Below are positions 16,518-24,420 of a stretch of 28,235 nucleotides of DNA, one piece after another. Where the stretch lies: positions 3,515 to 31,749 of the forward strand of contig JAPUUO010000005.1 in the NCBI GenBank assembly GCA_026967815.1. The letters are read 5' to 3'. The translations under genes and the position numbers were made by a program. The notes under the pieces were generated by a model, which saw only the letters and a program-made list of their open reading frames with translations, did not search any database and was not told the origin of the DNA. How positions within the stretch are numbered: position 1 is the first letter of the stretch; each line of letters begins with the position of its first letter. The DNA comes from Candidatus Bathyarchaeota archaeon (GTDB taxonomy: Archaea; Thermoproteota; Bathyarchaeia; Bathyarchaeales; Bathyarchaeaceae).

Positions 16518-17372
16518 GTGAAGGTGGCAACCCTGAAACTATCACCTAGTGTGCTAAAGCTAGACTGGCCATCAGTTGCAACAAGAATTAAGCGGTTCAT
16601 AAAAGATTATATGGAGAAAAGCGGAATGAAGGGGATCGTGCTAGGAGTTTCGGGCGGCCTAGACAGTTCCACAACAGCTGCCTTGGCATCCCTAGCTATT
16701 GGAGGGAAAAAGGTTCTTGCTCTTTCAATGCCAGAAGAGGAAACTTACAACGCTACAGACACAGAACATATAGAAATGCTTGCGGAAAAATTCGGCTTCC
16801 AAACAGAAACCATTGATATATCACGAATTTTAGGAGCATGTTACGATTCTCTTCCACTCTACGAGATGGAAGAAAAACGCAGCAAGGGCAACTTGAAAGC
16901 GCGAGTCAGAATGATTTGTTGGTACTACTACGCCAACAGACTTCAAAGAATAGTCTGCGGCAACTCCGACAAGTCAGAGACCATGATGGGTTACTACACT
17001 AAGTGGGGCGACGTAGCCGCAGACATCTCACCTCTTATGGATCTTTACAAAACACAGGTGAAGGAACTAGCCGCACACATAGGAGTGCCTAACGAAATCA
17101 TCACTAAACCATCGACACCCGCTCTTTGGCCAGGTCATTCGGCTGAGGAAGAATTAGGCATTAAATACGAAACGCTAGATTTAATTCTGTTTGGACTAGA
17201 AAATTTCTTGGCTCCTGAAGAAATTGCTCGCCAGTTAAAACTATCTTTGAAACTCGTGCTAGACACAAAAGCAAGATTATTGGCAAACGAACACAAGCGC
17301 CGTGCGCCCCTGACAACTAAACTGGGATATAGGACTATCGGAAAAGATTTCAGGTTACCCTACACTTCATGA
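16518..17372 (+). CDS. nadE: NAD synthetase, ammonia-type
   Basis: A 284-aa adenine-nucleotide alpha-hydrolase that amidates nicotinic acid adenine dinucleotide to NAD with ATP. The PPi loop SGGLDSS is at residues 45-51. Further family blocks are GNLKARVRM, CGNSDKSETMMGYYTKWGD, and SPLMDLYKTQVKELA; PSTPALWPGHSAEEELG replaces the usual PSAGLWPGQTDEDELG form. There is no glutaminase domain on the polypeptide, so it needs free ammonia or a separate partner. The nitrilase gene 16 nt downstream could be that partner. The start is GTG at 16518; GTG at 16524 is possible. Confidence 0.93.
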   Translation: MKVATLKLSPSVLKLDWPSVATRIKRFIKDYMEKSGMKGIVLGVSGGLDSSTTAALASLAIGGKKVLALSMPEEETYNATDTEHIEMLAEKFGFQTETIDISRILGACYDSLPLYEMEEKRSKGNLKARVRMICWYYYANRLQRIVCGNSDKSETMMGYYTKWGDVAADISPLMDLYKTQVKELAAHIGVPNEIITKPSTPALWPGHSAEEELGIKYETLDLILFGLENFLAPEEIARQLKLSLKLVLDTKARLLANEHKRRAPLTTKLGYRTIGKDFRLPYTS

Positions 17373-17388
17373 TAAAGGAGGAAAGTGT

Positions 17389-18222
17389 TTGCCTGACAAG
17401 GTTAATGTGGCTCTGACTCAAATCAGCTGCAAAGTCGGCGATAAAGATTTCAACATTAAAAAGATTGAACGTTATGTCAAGCAAGCAAAGGAGAAACGGG
17501 CAAATCTCATTGTTTTTCCTGAACTCGCCCTTACGGGATACACATGTAGAGACTTAGTATACGAATTGGCTGAGCCTATTCCCGGACCATCAGTTCACCT
17601 ACTGGAAGGCATCGCAAGAAAGGAAAAAATGCACATTGTCTTGGGAATGCTTGAAAGAAGTAGCAAAACCAAAGCTGCTCTCTACAACACAGCAGTTCTC
17701 ATCGGCCCAAAGGGATTCATCGGCAAATACCAGAAAATCCACTTGCCGACCCACAGCGTGTTTGAGGAGAAGCGATACTTCAGATTAGGATACAGAACAC
17801 CTATTTTCGATACTTCCTTAGGAAAGTTGGGATTAGTAATTTGCTATGATGTGTTTTTCCCAGAAATCACACGTTTGCTACGATTGAAAGGAGCACAACT
17901 TGTGATTTGCATTTCAGCGTCTCCTTCGGTGCGACGCGGATTTTTCGAAGTGCTAACAAAAGCCAGAGCTCTAGAGAACACCATGTTCTTGGCTTATGTA
18001 AACCTTGTTGGCATCGAAGATGGGCTTCAATTTTGGGGTGGAAGCCGAATGATAGGTCCTAGCGGCAGAATACTTGCTCAAGCAAAATATGATGAAGAAG
18101 ATATGGTAGTCACGAACATTGATTACTCAGATATGGATCGCATCGGCATCTTCGTCCCAATGCTACGTGATCTAAGACCAGAATTGTTCGATTCCCTGAA
18201 GGAGCAAGCAAAAGATCTTTAG
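17389..18222 (+). CDS. Carbon-nitrogen hydrolase (nitrilase superfamily)
   Basis: A 277-aa amidohydrolase of the nitrilase fold. The Glu-Lys-Cys triad is visible as Glu45 in FPELALTGY, Lys116 in GKYQKIHLP, and Cys152 in LVICYDVFFPE. It is a full-length single domain. The TTG start has a strong GGAGG (17377-17381) 7 nt upstream. The substrate cannot be read from sequence. Its place in one operon with an ammonia-type NAD synthetase is suggestive, because glutamine-dependent NAD synthetases of bacteria and eukaryotes carry a nitrilase-type glutaminase fused to NadE. Other options are omega-amidase or N-carbamoyl hydrolase roles. Confidence 0.88.
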   Translation: MPDKVNVALTQISCKVGDKDFNIKKIERYVKQAKEKRANLIVFPELALTGYTCRDLVYELAEPIPGPSVHLLEGIARKEKMHIVLGMLERSSKTKAALYNTAVLIGPKGFIGKYQKIHLPTHSVFEEKRYFRLGYRTPIFDTSLGKLGLVICYDVFFPEITRLLRLKGAQLVICISASPSVRRGFFEVLTKARALENTMFLAYVNLVGIEDGLQFWGGSRMIGPSGRILAQAKYDEEDMVVTNIDYSDMDRIGIFVPMLRDLRPELFDSLKEQAKDL

Positions 18223-18224
18223 AT

Positions 18225-19373
18225 TTATCGCGTTCTTGGCTTGAAATCCTTCGTGACTTTTTCAATTCGATCTACGGCTTCTTCAATCTTATCATAAGCA
18301 GTTGCATCCGATAATCGCAAATATCCTTCACCGTATCAACCAAAGGCAGAGCCAAGTACAGTTACGACCTTCCCTCTATTTAGCAGAAACGCCGCGAGGC
18401 TTTTCGATGAGCCTCGAGCTCTTTTACATTGGGAAATGCGTAAAATGCTCATTTGGAAGCTTGCAGCTATAGCCATCAATCTTGTTTAGTCTTTCACAAG
18501 GTAACTTTCGTCTCTTATCAAACTCGGCTATCATATCGTTAACGAATCTTTGAGGATCCTCTAAAGCCGCAACCGCTGCATATTGCACCGGTTCGCTCAC
18601 ACATGCAGCTGAATACTAGTTGGTCAACTTCATAGGAGTGATCAATTCTTCGGGATCAAGCACGTGACGAATTCTGAAACCTGTCATAGCATAGGTTCTA
18701 GAAAAAGAACCTACAACTAAAGCACGCTCACGCATTCTAGGGAAAGAAGCTAAACAATAATGCTTAGCCTCATCGTATGTAATTCGCTCATAGACCTCGT
18801 CGGAAATCACAATCAAATCACGTTCAATTGCAAGCTTGCTCAAAGACGCCAAATCATCGTAAGAAAACACTGCACCTGTGGGATTGTTGGGGGAATTTAC
18901 GATCATCAAACGTGACTTGGCTGTGATATGTGACATCACAAAATCCGCATTAGGCTTAAACATGTTTCCCTCAAGAACCGGTGTTGACACAGGTTTTCCG
19001 TCAGCTATCAAAACGTTGGGTTGGTAGCATACGAAGCCTGAATCAGGAACAAGCACCTCATCGCCAGGATTTGTTAGTGCCTTAAAGCGAGAAAAACGGC
19101 TTGTGTCCCCCCCAACAGTTGCTAAAATTTCTGTCTCTGGGGTGTAATTAACCCATATCCACGTTTAGCCTGTTTGGCCGCTTCTAAAACATGAGGAGGA
19201 GGGACAAAGTCGGGGTCACCGAGTCCTAAGCCTATGGCATTAGGTTTGCCTTTTGCCAAGGTGAACAAACGGCGTATGCCTGAAGGTTTAATTCCGCTTA
19301 GCCGTGACGCCGTTTTAAAATGGTTCAATAGATTCGCTACCTCCTTGGGTATTTTGTGTAATCTTTCCTGCAT
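18225..19373 (-). pseudogene. Decayed class I/II aminotransferase (PLP-dependent)
   Basis: The remains of one aminotransferase of about 390 residues are readable from an ATG at 19373 (MQERLHKIPKE) to a TAA at 18225. Identifiable pieces are GLGLGDPDFVPPPHV, PGDEVLVPDSGFVCYQPN, NSPNNPTGAVFS and VISDEVYERITYD. Lesions: a jump near 19138 after GYGLITP that loses about 25 codons; a 7-G run (19107-19113) with one base too many; the Schiff-base lysine of SFSK changed to Arg (18697-18699); a TAG at 18616-18618; one-base frameshifts near 18450 and 18411; and a TGA at 18336-18338. The reading frame is otherwise protein-like, so the decay is fairly recent. It is tail-to-tail with the nitrilase gene, 2 bp apart. 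Confidence 0.9.
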
Positions 19374-19450
19374 AAAGCATTTACATTTGTAATGGTGCCC
19401 ACCACAAACCTTTTTTGCTTGTATACAAAACTGTATCCATTTAGCACTAA

Positions 19451-19948
19451 TTGTTGGGTGAGAGATTGTACGCCAAGGAAAGTGTCCAAAAGTGGATAAA
19501 AAGCGCACTAGATGACCAAATTACCAAAATATTGGTCAAAAATGGCAATTTAACCAGAACACAGGTGGAAACTCTATTAATAGATTTCTTAGCTGAAAAC
19601 ATAGCTGAAAAACGAATAAAGATGGGGGAAAAGGCCAGATTACGCCTAACCAAGGCGGAAATAAGCCGAGGAGCCTTCAACAGGACATTGAAACAGGCCA
19701 GAAAAAACGTCATCCAATCCATTTATACAGTTCTCCTTCTCGGATATCTCGGGATATTTGACGGCACACGTTTAGACCCATACATAGAAATTTCAAACAG
19801 GCTGCAGGCTTATGTAGACGCCTACAAGAACATTCTTCCAGACAAGAATCGGGCAGAAGAAAATCTGCGAGTCATTAAAAGGTTGAGGGATGAACTGGAA
19901 AGAAGCTTGGAGTTGTCATCAAGAGAAAAAGTTTTTTCAGAACCGTGA
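19451..19948 (+). CDS. Hypothetical protein, 165 aa
   Basis: I do not recognise this gene. The product is mostly helical and charged. An N-terminal section has ALDDQITKILVKNGNLTR and TLLIDFLAENIAEKRI. The middle, LTKAEISRGAFNRTLKQAR, resembles a helix-turn-helix, and a hydrophobic SIYTVLLLGYLGIFDG follows near residues 90-105. A long amphipathic C-terminal helix closes it. The start is uncertain among TTG codons at 19451, 19454 and 19466; the last has a GGTGAG at a suitable distance. Its stop overlaps the first GTGA-NN-TCAC palindrome of the operator-like region, and it shares orientation with the membrane winged-helix gene. A DNA-binding role is only a guess. Confidence 0.65.
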   Translation: MLGERLYAKESVQKWIKSALDDQITKILVKNGNLTRTQVETLLIDFLAENIAEKRIKMGEKARLRLTKAEISRGAFNRTLKQARKNVIQSIYTVLLLGYLGIFDGTRLDPYIEISNRLQAYVDAYKNILPDKNRAEENLRVIKRLRDELERSLELSSREKVFSEP

Positions 19949-20161
19949 CATCACAGGTCACATCTATCTTGGCTATATTTTTCCAACAGCATAAACCTTA
20001 TTAGGCCGATTTAATGGTATTTTGTAGCGTGATGTGATTTGTGATGTCACAGTTAGGAACAATACAGTTACGTTTGCCCATATTGTGGCCATTAAATAGC
20101 GTGATATCCTGTGAGCTTCAGGTAATCACGTTCACATCACACTTAGTTAAAGCGCTCACAA
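19945..20161 (+). promoter_or_regulatory. Operator-like cluster of GTGA/TCAC half-sites
   Basis: This 217-bp stretch holds six GTGA and seven TCAC tetramers, against about 1.7 expected for even base composition. Two form GTGA-NN-TCAC palindromes, at 19945-19954 and 20041-20050 (the second extends to TGTGATGTCACA, 20040-20051). TAGCGTGAT occurs twice, at 20025-20033 and 20097-20105. The half-sites face both ways and run up to the next start codon, as expected for cooperative binding by a dimeric winged-helix regulator. The regulator could be the product of the gene that follows. Confidence 0.55.
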
Positions 20162-20875
20162 ATGTTTAGAGGAATCTCATTGCTCACTGATTTTCTTTTC
20201 GTGGTAACAATTGTTCTTCTGGGTTTGTTGATTGGTACGATACTACTATATTATAAGCGGGTAAGAAAAACTCATGAGAAGTATGAGGAAGCGAAAGACA
20301 TTGTGAAAGACATTGTCATAAGTTTCAATAACCAACTGCAGCGATTGGAAGAACGTATCGGACTGGTTGGTCACAAACTAGAATTTCTTTCCGTTAAGAC
20401 TGGGGATGTCACAGGTATCACAGATCAGTTGAAGAAGTATGAGACACGGTTAAGTGATATCACGGTTAAGGTGGACACGATCGTAGGGCTTGAGGAGCAA
20501 TTGGTGCCGCAAATCGAGAAAATCAATGAGAGAATTGACAAAGTAGTTGAAGCTCAAGAAGAGATGGAACAACGAATTTCTAAACCTCAAGAAGTGAAAA
20601 TAGAGGGAGTTATCCCTATTAAGAGAGAGCGGGCTCTGGCCCAGCTAACTGCAACCGAACTGCGTGTTTTAGAGATTCTCGCAAATGAGGAACAGAAAAC
20701 CGCTCCAGAGATAAGAAGCGGGATAGGGTTGACGAGAGAGCATACTGCTAGGCTTATGAAGAAGCTGTATCAGAAGGGTTACGTAGAGCGGGATGAAGCA
20801 AAAACGCCCTACGCTTATCGGATCAAGGAAGAGATGCGTAAAATCTTAAAGAAAACCAAGTCTATGCCTCAGTAA
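20162..20875 (+). CDS. Membrane-anchored coiled-coil protein with C-terminal winged helix
   Basis: A 237-aa protein in three parts. Residues 8-30 form one membrane helix (LLTDFLFVVTIVLLGLLIG and onward), followed by the basic YKRVRKTHEK, which predicts a cytoplasmic C-terminus. Residues of about 35-150 are heptad-like and charged, typical of a coiled coil (LEERIGLVGHKLEFL, IEKINERIDKVVEAQEEMEQ). Residues of about 162-225 form a MarR-like winged helix: LTATELRVLEILANEEQKTA, then IGLTREHTARLMKKLYQKGY. I infer a membrane-bound transcription regulator. An ATG at 20162 without a ribosome-binding site, or a TTG at 20180 with AGAGGA six nt before it, may be the start. It converges on herA with 9 bp between. 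Confidence 0.75.
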   Translation: MFRGISLLTDFLFVVTIVLLGLLIGTILLYYKRVRKTHEKYEEAKDIVKDIVISFNNQLQRLEERIGLVGHKLEFLSVKTGDVTGITDQLKKYETRLSDITVKVDTIVGLEEQLVPQIEKINERIDKVVEAQEEMEQRISKPQEVKIEGVIPIKRERALAQLTATELRVLEILANEEQKTAPEIRSGIGLTREHTARLMKKLYQKGYVERDEAKTPYAYRIKEEMRKILKKTKSMPQ

Positions 20876-20884
20876 ATGTATGAT

Positions 20885-22438
20885 TTACTCAGCGTTGCTA
20901 TCAGCAAGGTCTTCTCCTGCCTGTCTGATTCTTCTGAGTTGTTCATCCATTTTTGAAAGAGTTTTGGACGGAGCCAGTTTGTAGTCAACCTTCTCCTTTT
21001 CATCCAAATATTCTGGATAGTGAATAACTTTTATTGGCACCGCAAATCGAATTTTCGGCTCTGAGATAAGCAGTGCTTCCCCAACATCAAGCATCTTTAT
21101 CTCGGTATCGCTGTACTCAAGATAAGGCGTGTTGTCTGTGATATAGGTTCTGTCGCGACGCAACTCGGTCTTCATAATAACCTTGGTCCAAAGTTCGGCG
21201 AAGACGTTACGGTCTATTCTTGAAGGTCGCGGTGTCACAGCATTTAGTCCAACTCGATACTTTCGGTAGGTTAAAGCGATGTCAGAGAATATGGTTTTCC
21301 GCACTTCTGGATCAAGGAACTCATGGGCTTCTTCAAGGGTTATCAAGAGGGTTGGAAGTTTCGCCCACTCATCAAAATTACCTTCCCACATCCGCTTATA
21401 ATGATATGAAACATTGGATGCTGTGAGACAGGTGATATTGTGTTGATCTTCAGAGCTTATGCCCGATATGTCGATGAGGCACGTGACTCCTTTGCTAACG
21501 TTTTGGATCACATCATCAATGAAGTTATAGTTGGAAGGCGGAAACAGATTTGGTGGAAGGTCAGAAAGCTTACTCATCAGAGCCTCAATTACGCTTTTTG
21601 CTTTGTAGTTGATGATTTCGCCAACTCCTGCATATCCTTGTGTTCCATAGGCTTCAATCGATTCCTCTATCCAGCTACTGCCCATTTTCTCATGCAGTCT
21701 TCGGGCAACTCTTATCTGGGGCTTGCCTATTTCAGGGAAAATCGTTCGCAGTTTCCCAGGATGAAGGGTACGGAGTCCTATACATAACTTGCCTTCCCTA
21801 GCTGAGTAATAGCGGACCTTAGTGTGAAAAAGTGGATGATCCCGTAGACCCCGCTGAGGTTCTATGCCCTTTCCTGTCAGCAACTGGCCAGCAAAGTCGA
21901 AAACAAGACCGACAGCTTTAGGACTATAATCGATAATGCGAGCGTTTAGCATGAGTTCTGTGTTGGTCTTTCCTGATCCTGTCATTCCAAACATGCCCAT
22001 CATGAGGGGAATAGCCTTGACACTTATCCCTACGGTACCAAGCACCTGTTCTCCAGAACGCAGACGCCCAATCTCTAAATCCCCGCCAAGCCTCAGAACA
22101 GAAAAATCCTCTTTGCCAGCTGCATACACTTTGTCCATATAATTGGGGTTAAAGGTTGGAGAACGAATTCTTTCAACCCTCTTCTCAAGGAAGAGAATAG
22201 CATCAACATGCCTGAAACTGGAGTAAGGTCCAAAGGATTCTTTCCCTTCAGCCTCACGAAGTTGCTCGTCCGTTTTCAGCGTCGAGCTGCTCCCAGCATC
22301 AAAGACACGTGCATAGAAGCTTCTGTTGCCAGAGTCCACTCTCACAATCTGACCAAACGTAAGGTTAGCCCCTCCATTTAGGAAGAAGGAAACCTTATCC
22401 CCCTTCACTTCACGAATAAACCCTACGGGCTCAGACAT
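20885..22438 (-). CDS. herA: HerA bipolar DNA-translocating ATPase
   Basis: A 517-aa FtsK/HerA-type hexameric ATPase that, with the nuclease NurA, resects DNA ends for homologous recombination in archaea. An N-terminal HAS-barrel (about residues 1-50) precedes the ATPase core. Walker A is GMTGSGKT at 151-158. Walker B is LLITLEEAHEF at about 364-374. The NAVTPRPSRIDRNVFAEL block near residue 400 carries arginine residues usual for this family. The ATG at 22438 overlaps the nurA stop by 8 nt; a TTG at 22459 is possible but would lie deeper in nurA. Mre11 and Rad50 are not in this window. Confidence 0.93.
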   Translation of the reverse strand: MSEPVGFIREVKGDKVSFFLNGGANLTFGQIVRVDSGNRSFYARVFDAGSSSTLKTDEQLREAEGKESFGPYSSFRHVDAILFLEKRVERIRSPTFNPNYMDKVYAAGKEDFSVLRLGGDLEIGRLRSGEQVLGTVGISVKAIPLMMGMFGMTGSGKTNTELMLNARIIDYSPKAVGLVFDFAGQLLTGKGIEPQRGLRDHPLFHTKVRYYSAREGKLCIGLRTLHPGKLRTIFPEIGKPQIRVARRLHEKMGSSWIEESIEAYGTQGYAGVGEIINYKAKSVIEALMSKLSDLPPNLFPPSNYNFIDDVIQNVSKGVTCLIDISGISSEDQHNITCLTASNVSYHYKRMWEGNFDEWAKLPTLLITLEEAHEFLDPEVRKTIFSDIALTYRKYRVGLNAVTPRPSRIDRNVFAELWTKVIMKTELRRDRTYITDNTPYLEYSDTEIKMLDVGEALLISEPKIRFAVPIKVIHYPEYLDEKEKVDYKLAPSKTLSKMDEQLRRIRQAGEDLADSNAE

Positions 22439-23423
22439 GTACAATCCGCTCCCACTCAAAAGGATGTTTCACTCCATGAATTTCATCTGTGAAACTACAT
22501 GAGAGCTCTTCCATGCGGAGTACATCCAACAAACCAACGCTGGCCAGCGTTTCTTCAATCAGATCATAATAATGAAGGAGTTTTGAGTCTGATGGAGCAG
22601 AGAAATCGTGGGCAAGCCAAAGAGTCACCGGGTAGCCGAGGCACCTAGGATCTTCAGAGACAGACGTTAATGGAGAAAGTAATTCTTCAACTCCACCTCC
22701 TTCGCGAAGGAGGTACCCCATTATGTCACAACGAAAAACTCGAGGACTATCTTCACATAACCTAACGACGGATATATTCCCGTACAGATGTTCACGTATG
22801 TTCGCCTTTGCGACTGGGTGATAGACCCACATGGCATAGGGAGATAGTCCGTACGTCGTTGCCACGAAGTCTCGTCCTTTGTCATCGTGAAGCATTGGAG
22901 ATTGTTTGCTAATAGCGAGAAGATTGATTCCATCTCCTTCGCATTTTTCATACAGAAATGTACGGAATTTTCTTTCTCCGCCGAAGTAACTGGCTCCATC
23001 TAACAAAAGATAATCAACTCCACCTCCTTCGCGAAGGAGGTGTAAAGCCATCATACTCTCAAGTTCAACTCGGGCATCCTCTAAAAACCTATAACGGGTT
23101 CTCGTGTCTCCAATCACAGAACGCACTCTTTCTTCGTAACCCCAATCAACATTACGCGCCTTAACGGAGGCATACGCGGTGCGAAGGAGGTACACCCCCC
23201 AGTTATTGGCTCTCTTCAAGGTTCTGGTTGAGCAGTCTACAGCTAAAAAATGTACGTCGCAATTCTTTATCTTTCTCAAAGGCTTTATCTGGGATCTGTC
23301 CGGCTTAACAGCAATCACAGGCTTTTCCCTAAACCCATGGAAACCCACTGCTCGCCCCTTGTCAACGTATTCATTCAGTTTCTTCTTCATCTCAGCCAAA
23401 TCTTCACCTATTTTATTGCTCAT
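22431..23423 (-). CDS. nurA: NurA 5'-3' nuclease
   Basis: A 330-aa RNase H-like nuclease, partner of HerA. Metal-binding acidic residues typical of NurA are visible: FLAVDCSTR (Asp63) on the first strand, YLLLDGASYF (Asp142) on the second, and a C-terminal GYPVTLWLAHDF block. The ATG at 23423 has GGGAGA 7 nt upstream, whereas the in-frame TTG at 23450 would bury that site. Two identical LLREGGGV segments (about residues 129-136 and 238-245) are encoded by identical palindromic DNA. It overlaps herA by 8 nt and so is coupled to it. Confidence 0.9.
   Translation of the reverse strand: MSNKIGEDLAEMKKKLNEYVDKGRAVGFHGFREKPVIAVKPDRSQIKPLRKIKNCDVHFLAVDCSTRTLKRANNWGVYLLRTAYASVKARNVDWGYEERVRSVIGDTRTRYRFLEDARVELESMMALHLLREGGGVDYLLLDGASYFGGERKFRTFLYEKCEGDGINLLAISKQSPMLHDDKGRDFVATTYGLSPYAMWVYHPVAKANIREHLYGNISVVRLCEDSPRVFRCDIMGYLLREGGGVEELLSPLTSVSEDPRCLGYPVTLWLAHDFSAPSDSKLLHYYDLIEETLASVGLLDVLRMEELSCSFTDEIHGVKHPFEWERIVHV
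22695..22714. repeat. nurA: Perfect 20-bp palindrome inside nurA, copy 1
   Basis: ACCTCCTTCGCGAAGGAGGT is its own reverse complement. With 8 more bases (22687-22694) it is identical to copy 2, giving a 28-bp direct repeat (22687-22714 and 23014-23041) spaced 327 bp, that is exactly 109 codons, and read in the same frame as YLLREGGGV. Confidence 0.9.
23022..23041. repeat. nurA: Perfect 20-bp palindrome inside nurA, copy 2
   Basis: Identical to copy 1 including the 8 flanking bases on the left. It encodes HLLREGGGV just before the YLLLDG metal-binding strand. A 13-bp half match, GCGAAGGAGGTAC, occurs at 23181-23193 in the same reading phase (YLLR again), which may be chance. Confidence 0.9.
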
Positions 23424-23506
23424 TTGACTTTCTCCCAACAAACTCTGCAAGGTTGTGCTTGCGGTACAGAGCTAAGATAATTACTCTATTATTTCCAGAA
23501 CGACTG

Positions 23507-23932
23507 CTATTTATTATCTCTCATAGAACTCAATGTATTCTGTGAGATTCTAGTCAATATCCTATAGCGCCGTTGGTTAGACATTCTACTCTTCGCGAGA
23601 ACCCCGCGGTCAGTCATACGAGATAGATAAGTAGAAACCGTACTTAGACTGATGGGTTCTTTAAACTCCTGCTCATAAACAAGCTGAGCATCCCCAGAAG
23701 AAAACCACACGATCGGGAAATGTTTTTCCAACATTGACCGCAGCTTGTTAAACTTGGAGTACGCAGAAGTTGATTCTTCAAGGTTAGGATTAACGCTTGG
23801 TGTGCCTCCGAGTAGTTCAATCAAATCAAGAAGTTGAAGGGCTTTTTTCCGGGTTACATTTCCTTCAAAAGTTATGGTGTAACGATTCCCGCCACCATCG
23901 AACACTTCAACCCGCATTTTTTTTACCGGCAT
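23507..23932 (-). CDS. Winged-helix DNA-binding protein, function unknown
   Basis: About 141 aa. The N-terminal half looks beta-rich then helical (KKMRVEVFDGGGNRYTITFE, then KALQLLDLIELLGG). The C-terminal half reads as a winged helix: KEPISLSTVSTYLSRMTDRG followed by LAKSRMSNQRRYRIL. I do not recognise a named family. It lies 83 nt upstream of nurA on the same strand and probably heads the nurA-herA unit, so it may regulate it. The start is uncertain: ATG at 23932 is preferred, GTG at 23968 extends it by 12 residues, and ATG at 23917 shortens it by 5. Confidence 0.65.
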   Translation of the reverse strand: MPVKKMRVEVFDGGGNRYTITFEGNVTRKKALQLLDLIELLGGTPSVNPNLEESTSAYSKFNKLRSMLEKHFPIVWFSSGDAQLVYEQEFKEPISLSTVSTYLSRMTDRGVLAKSRMSNQRRYRILTRISQNTLSSMRDNK

Positions 23933-24122
23933 TATCGCACCCAAGCTTTTAAACAGTTTACAGCTCACAGATTATAGAGTTTACGGTGAAACTGTTAATT
24001 GTGAAGCGCCAAAATTGCGCTTTAAATTGAAAACGTAGCATTTTTCAGAACAAATTTATTTCACAAAGTTCACTTCAACGAAATCTAGTCAAATCTAAGA
24101 TGAGACTGGTTTAATTATCTTC

Positions 24123-24143
24123 TTCCACAAGAAACGTAGGGGT
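24123..24143 (+). repeat. Origin recognition box (ORB) 1
   Basis: The sequence begins TTCCACAAGAAACG and ends TAGGGGT, matching the archaeal ORB layout of a short dyad followed by a G-rich string that Orc1/Cdc6 binds. The following bases, to about 24158 (GTTTGGTGG), may be part of an extended element. Confidence 0.75.
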
Positions 24144-24327
24144 CAAGTGTTTGGTGGAAAGGAACTGGAAATGAGTAGATATTTTTAAAAAAAGGGGTAA
24201 TCTTTGAAATCAGATGTTTGTTTCACAAGTGTTAACAGAAAAGCTGAGTTATCTGTCTGCTTGGTTTAGGTTTCTGAATTTCACACGTTAAAAGTATTGA
24301 AAATGGTGAAGGGAAGAATAGGCGCTC

Positions 24328-24348
24328 ACCCCTCTATTTCCACTGAAA
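24328..24348 (-). repeat. Origin recognition box (ORB) 2, inverted
   Basis: Read on the minus strand it begins TTTCAGTGGAAAT and ends AGAGGGGT. The dyad and the G-string agree with ORB 1 and ORB 3, though the centre is less alike. It faces away from the AT-rich tract, opposite to ORB 3, as in other archaeal origins with inverted ORBs. Confidence 0.65.
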
Positions 24349-24420
24349 ACTAAACCCCAAGGAAGGCATAGGTGGAGTATGGAGGAAAATGGCAATAAAT
24401 TTCGACAGCTACTACAAAGG

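Noticed and set aside
16400..16600. Minus-strand open frame of 66 codons
   Set aside because: It overlaps the nadE start and the promoter, is rich in Phe, Ser and Tyr, and resembles no known protein; most likely a shadow of nadE and AT-rich DNA.
23181..23193. Third copy of the nurA palindrome
   Set aside because: Only one arm (13 bp) is present and the encoded YLLRT lies in a conserved NurA helix; chance similarity is likely.
24181..24200. Fourth ORB at the AAAGGGGTAA
   Set aside because: Only the G-string is present; the preceding dyad is replaced by A and T runs.
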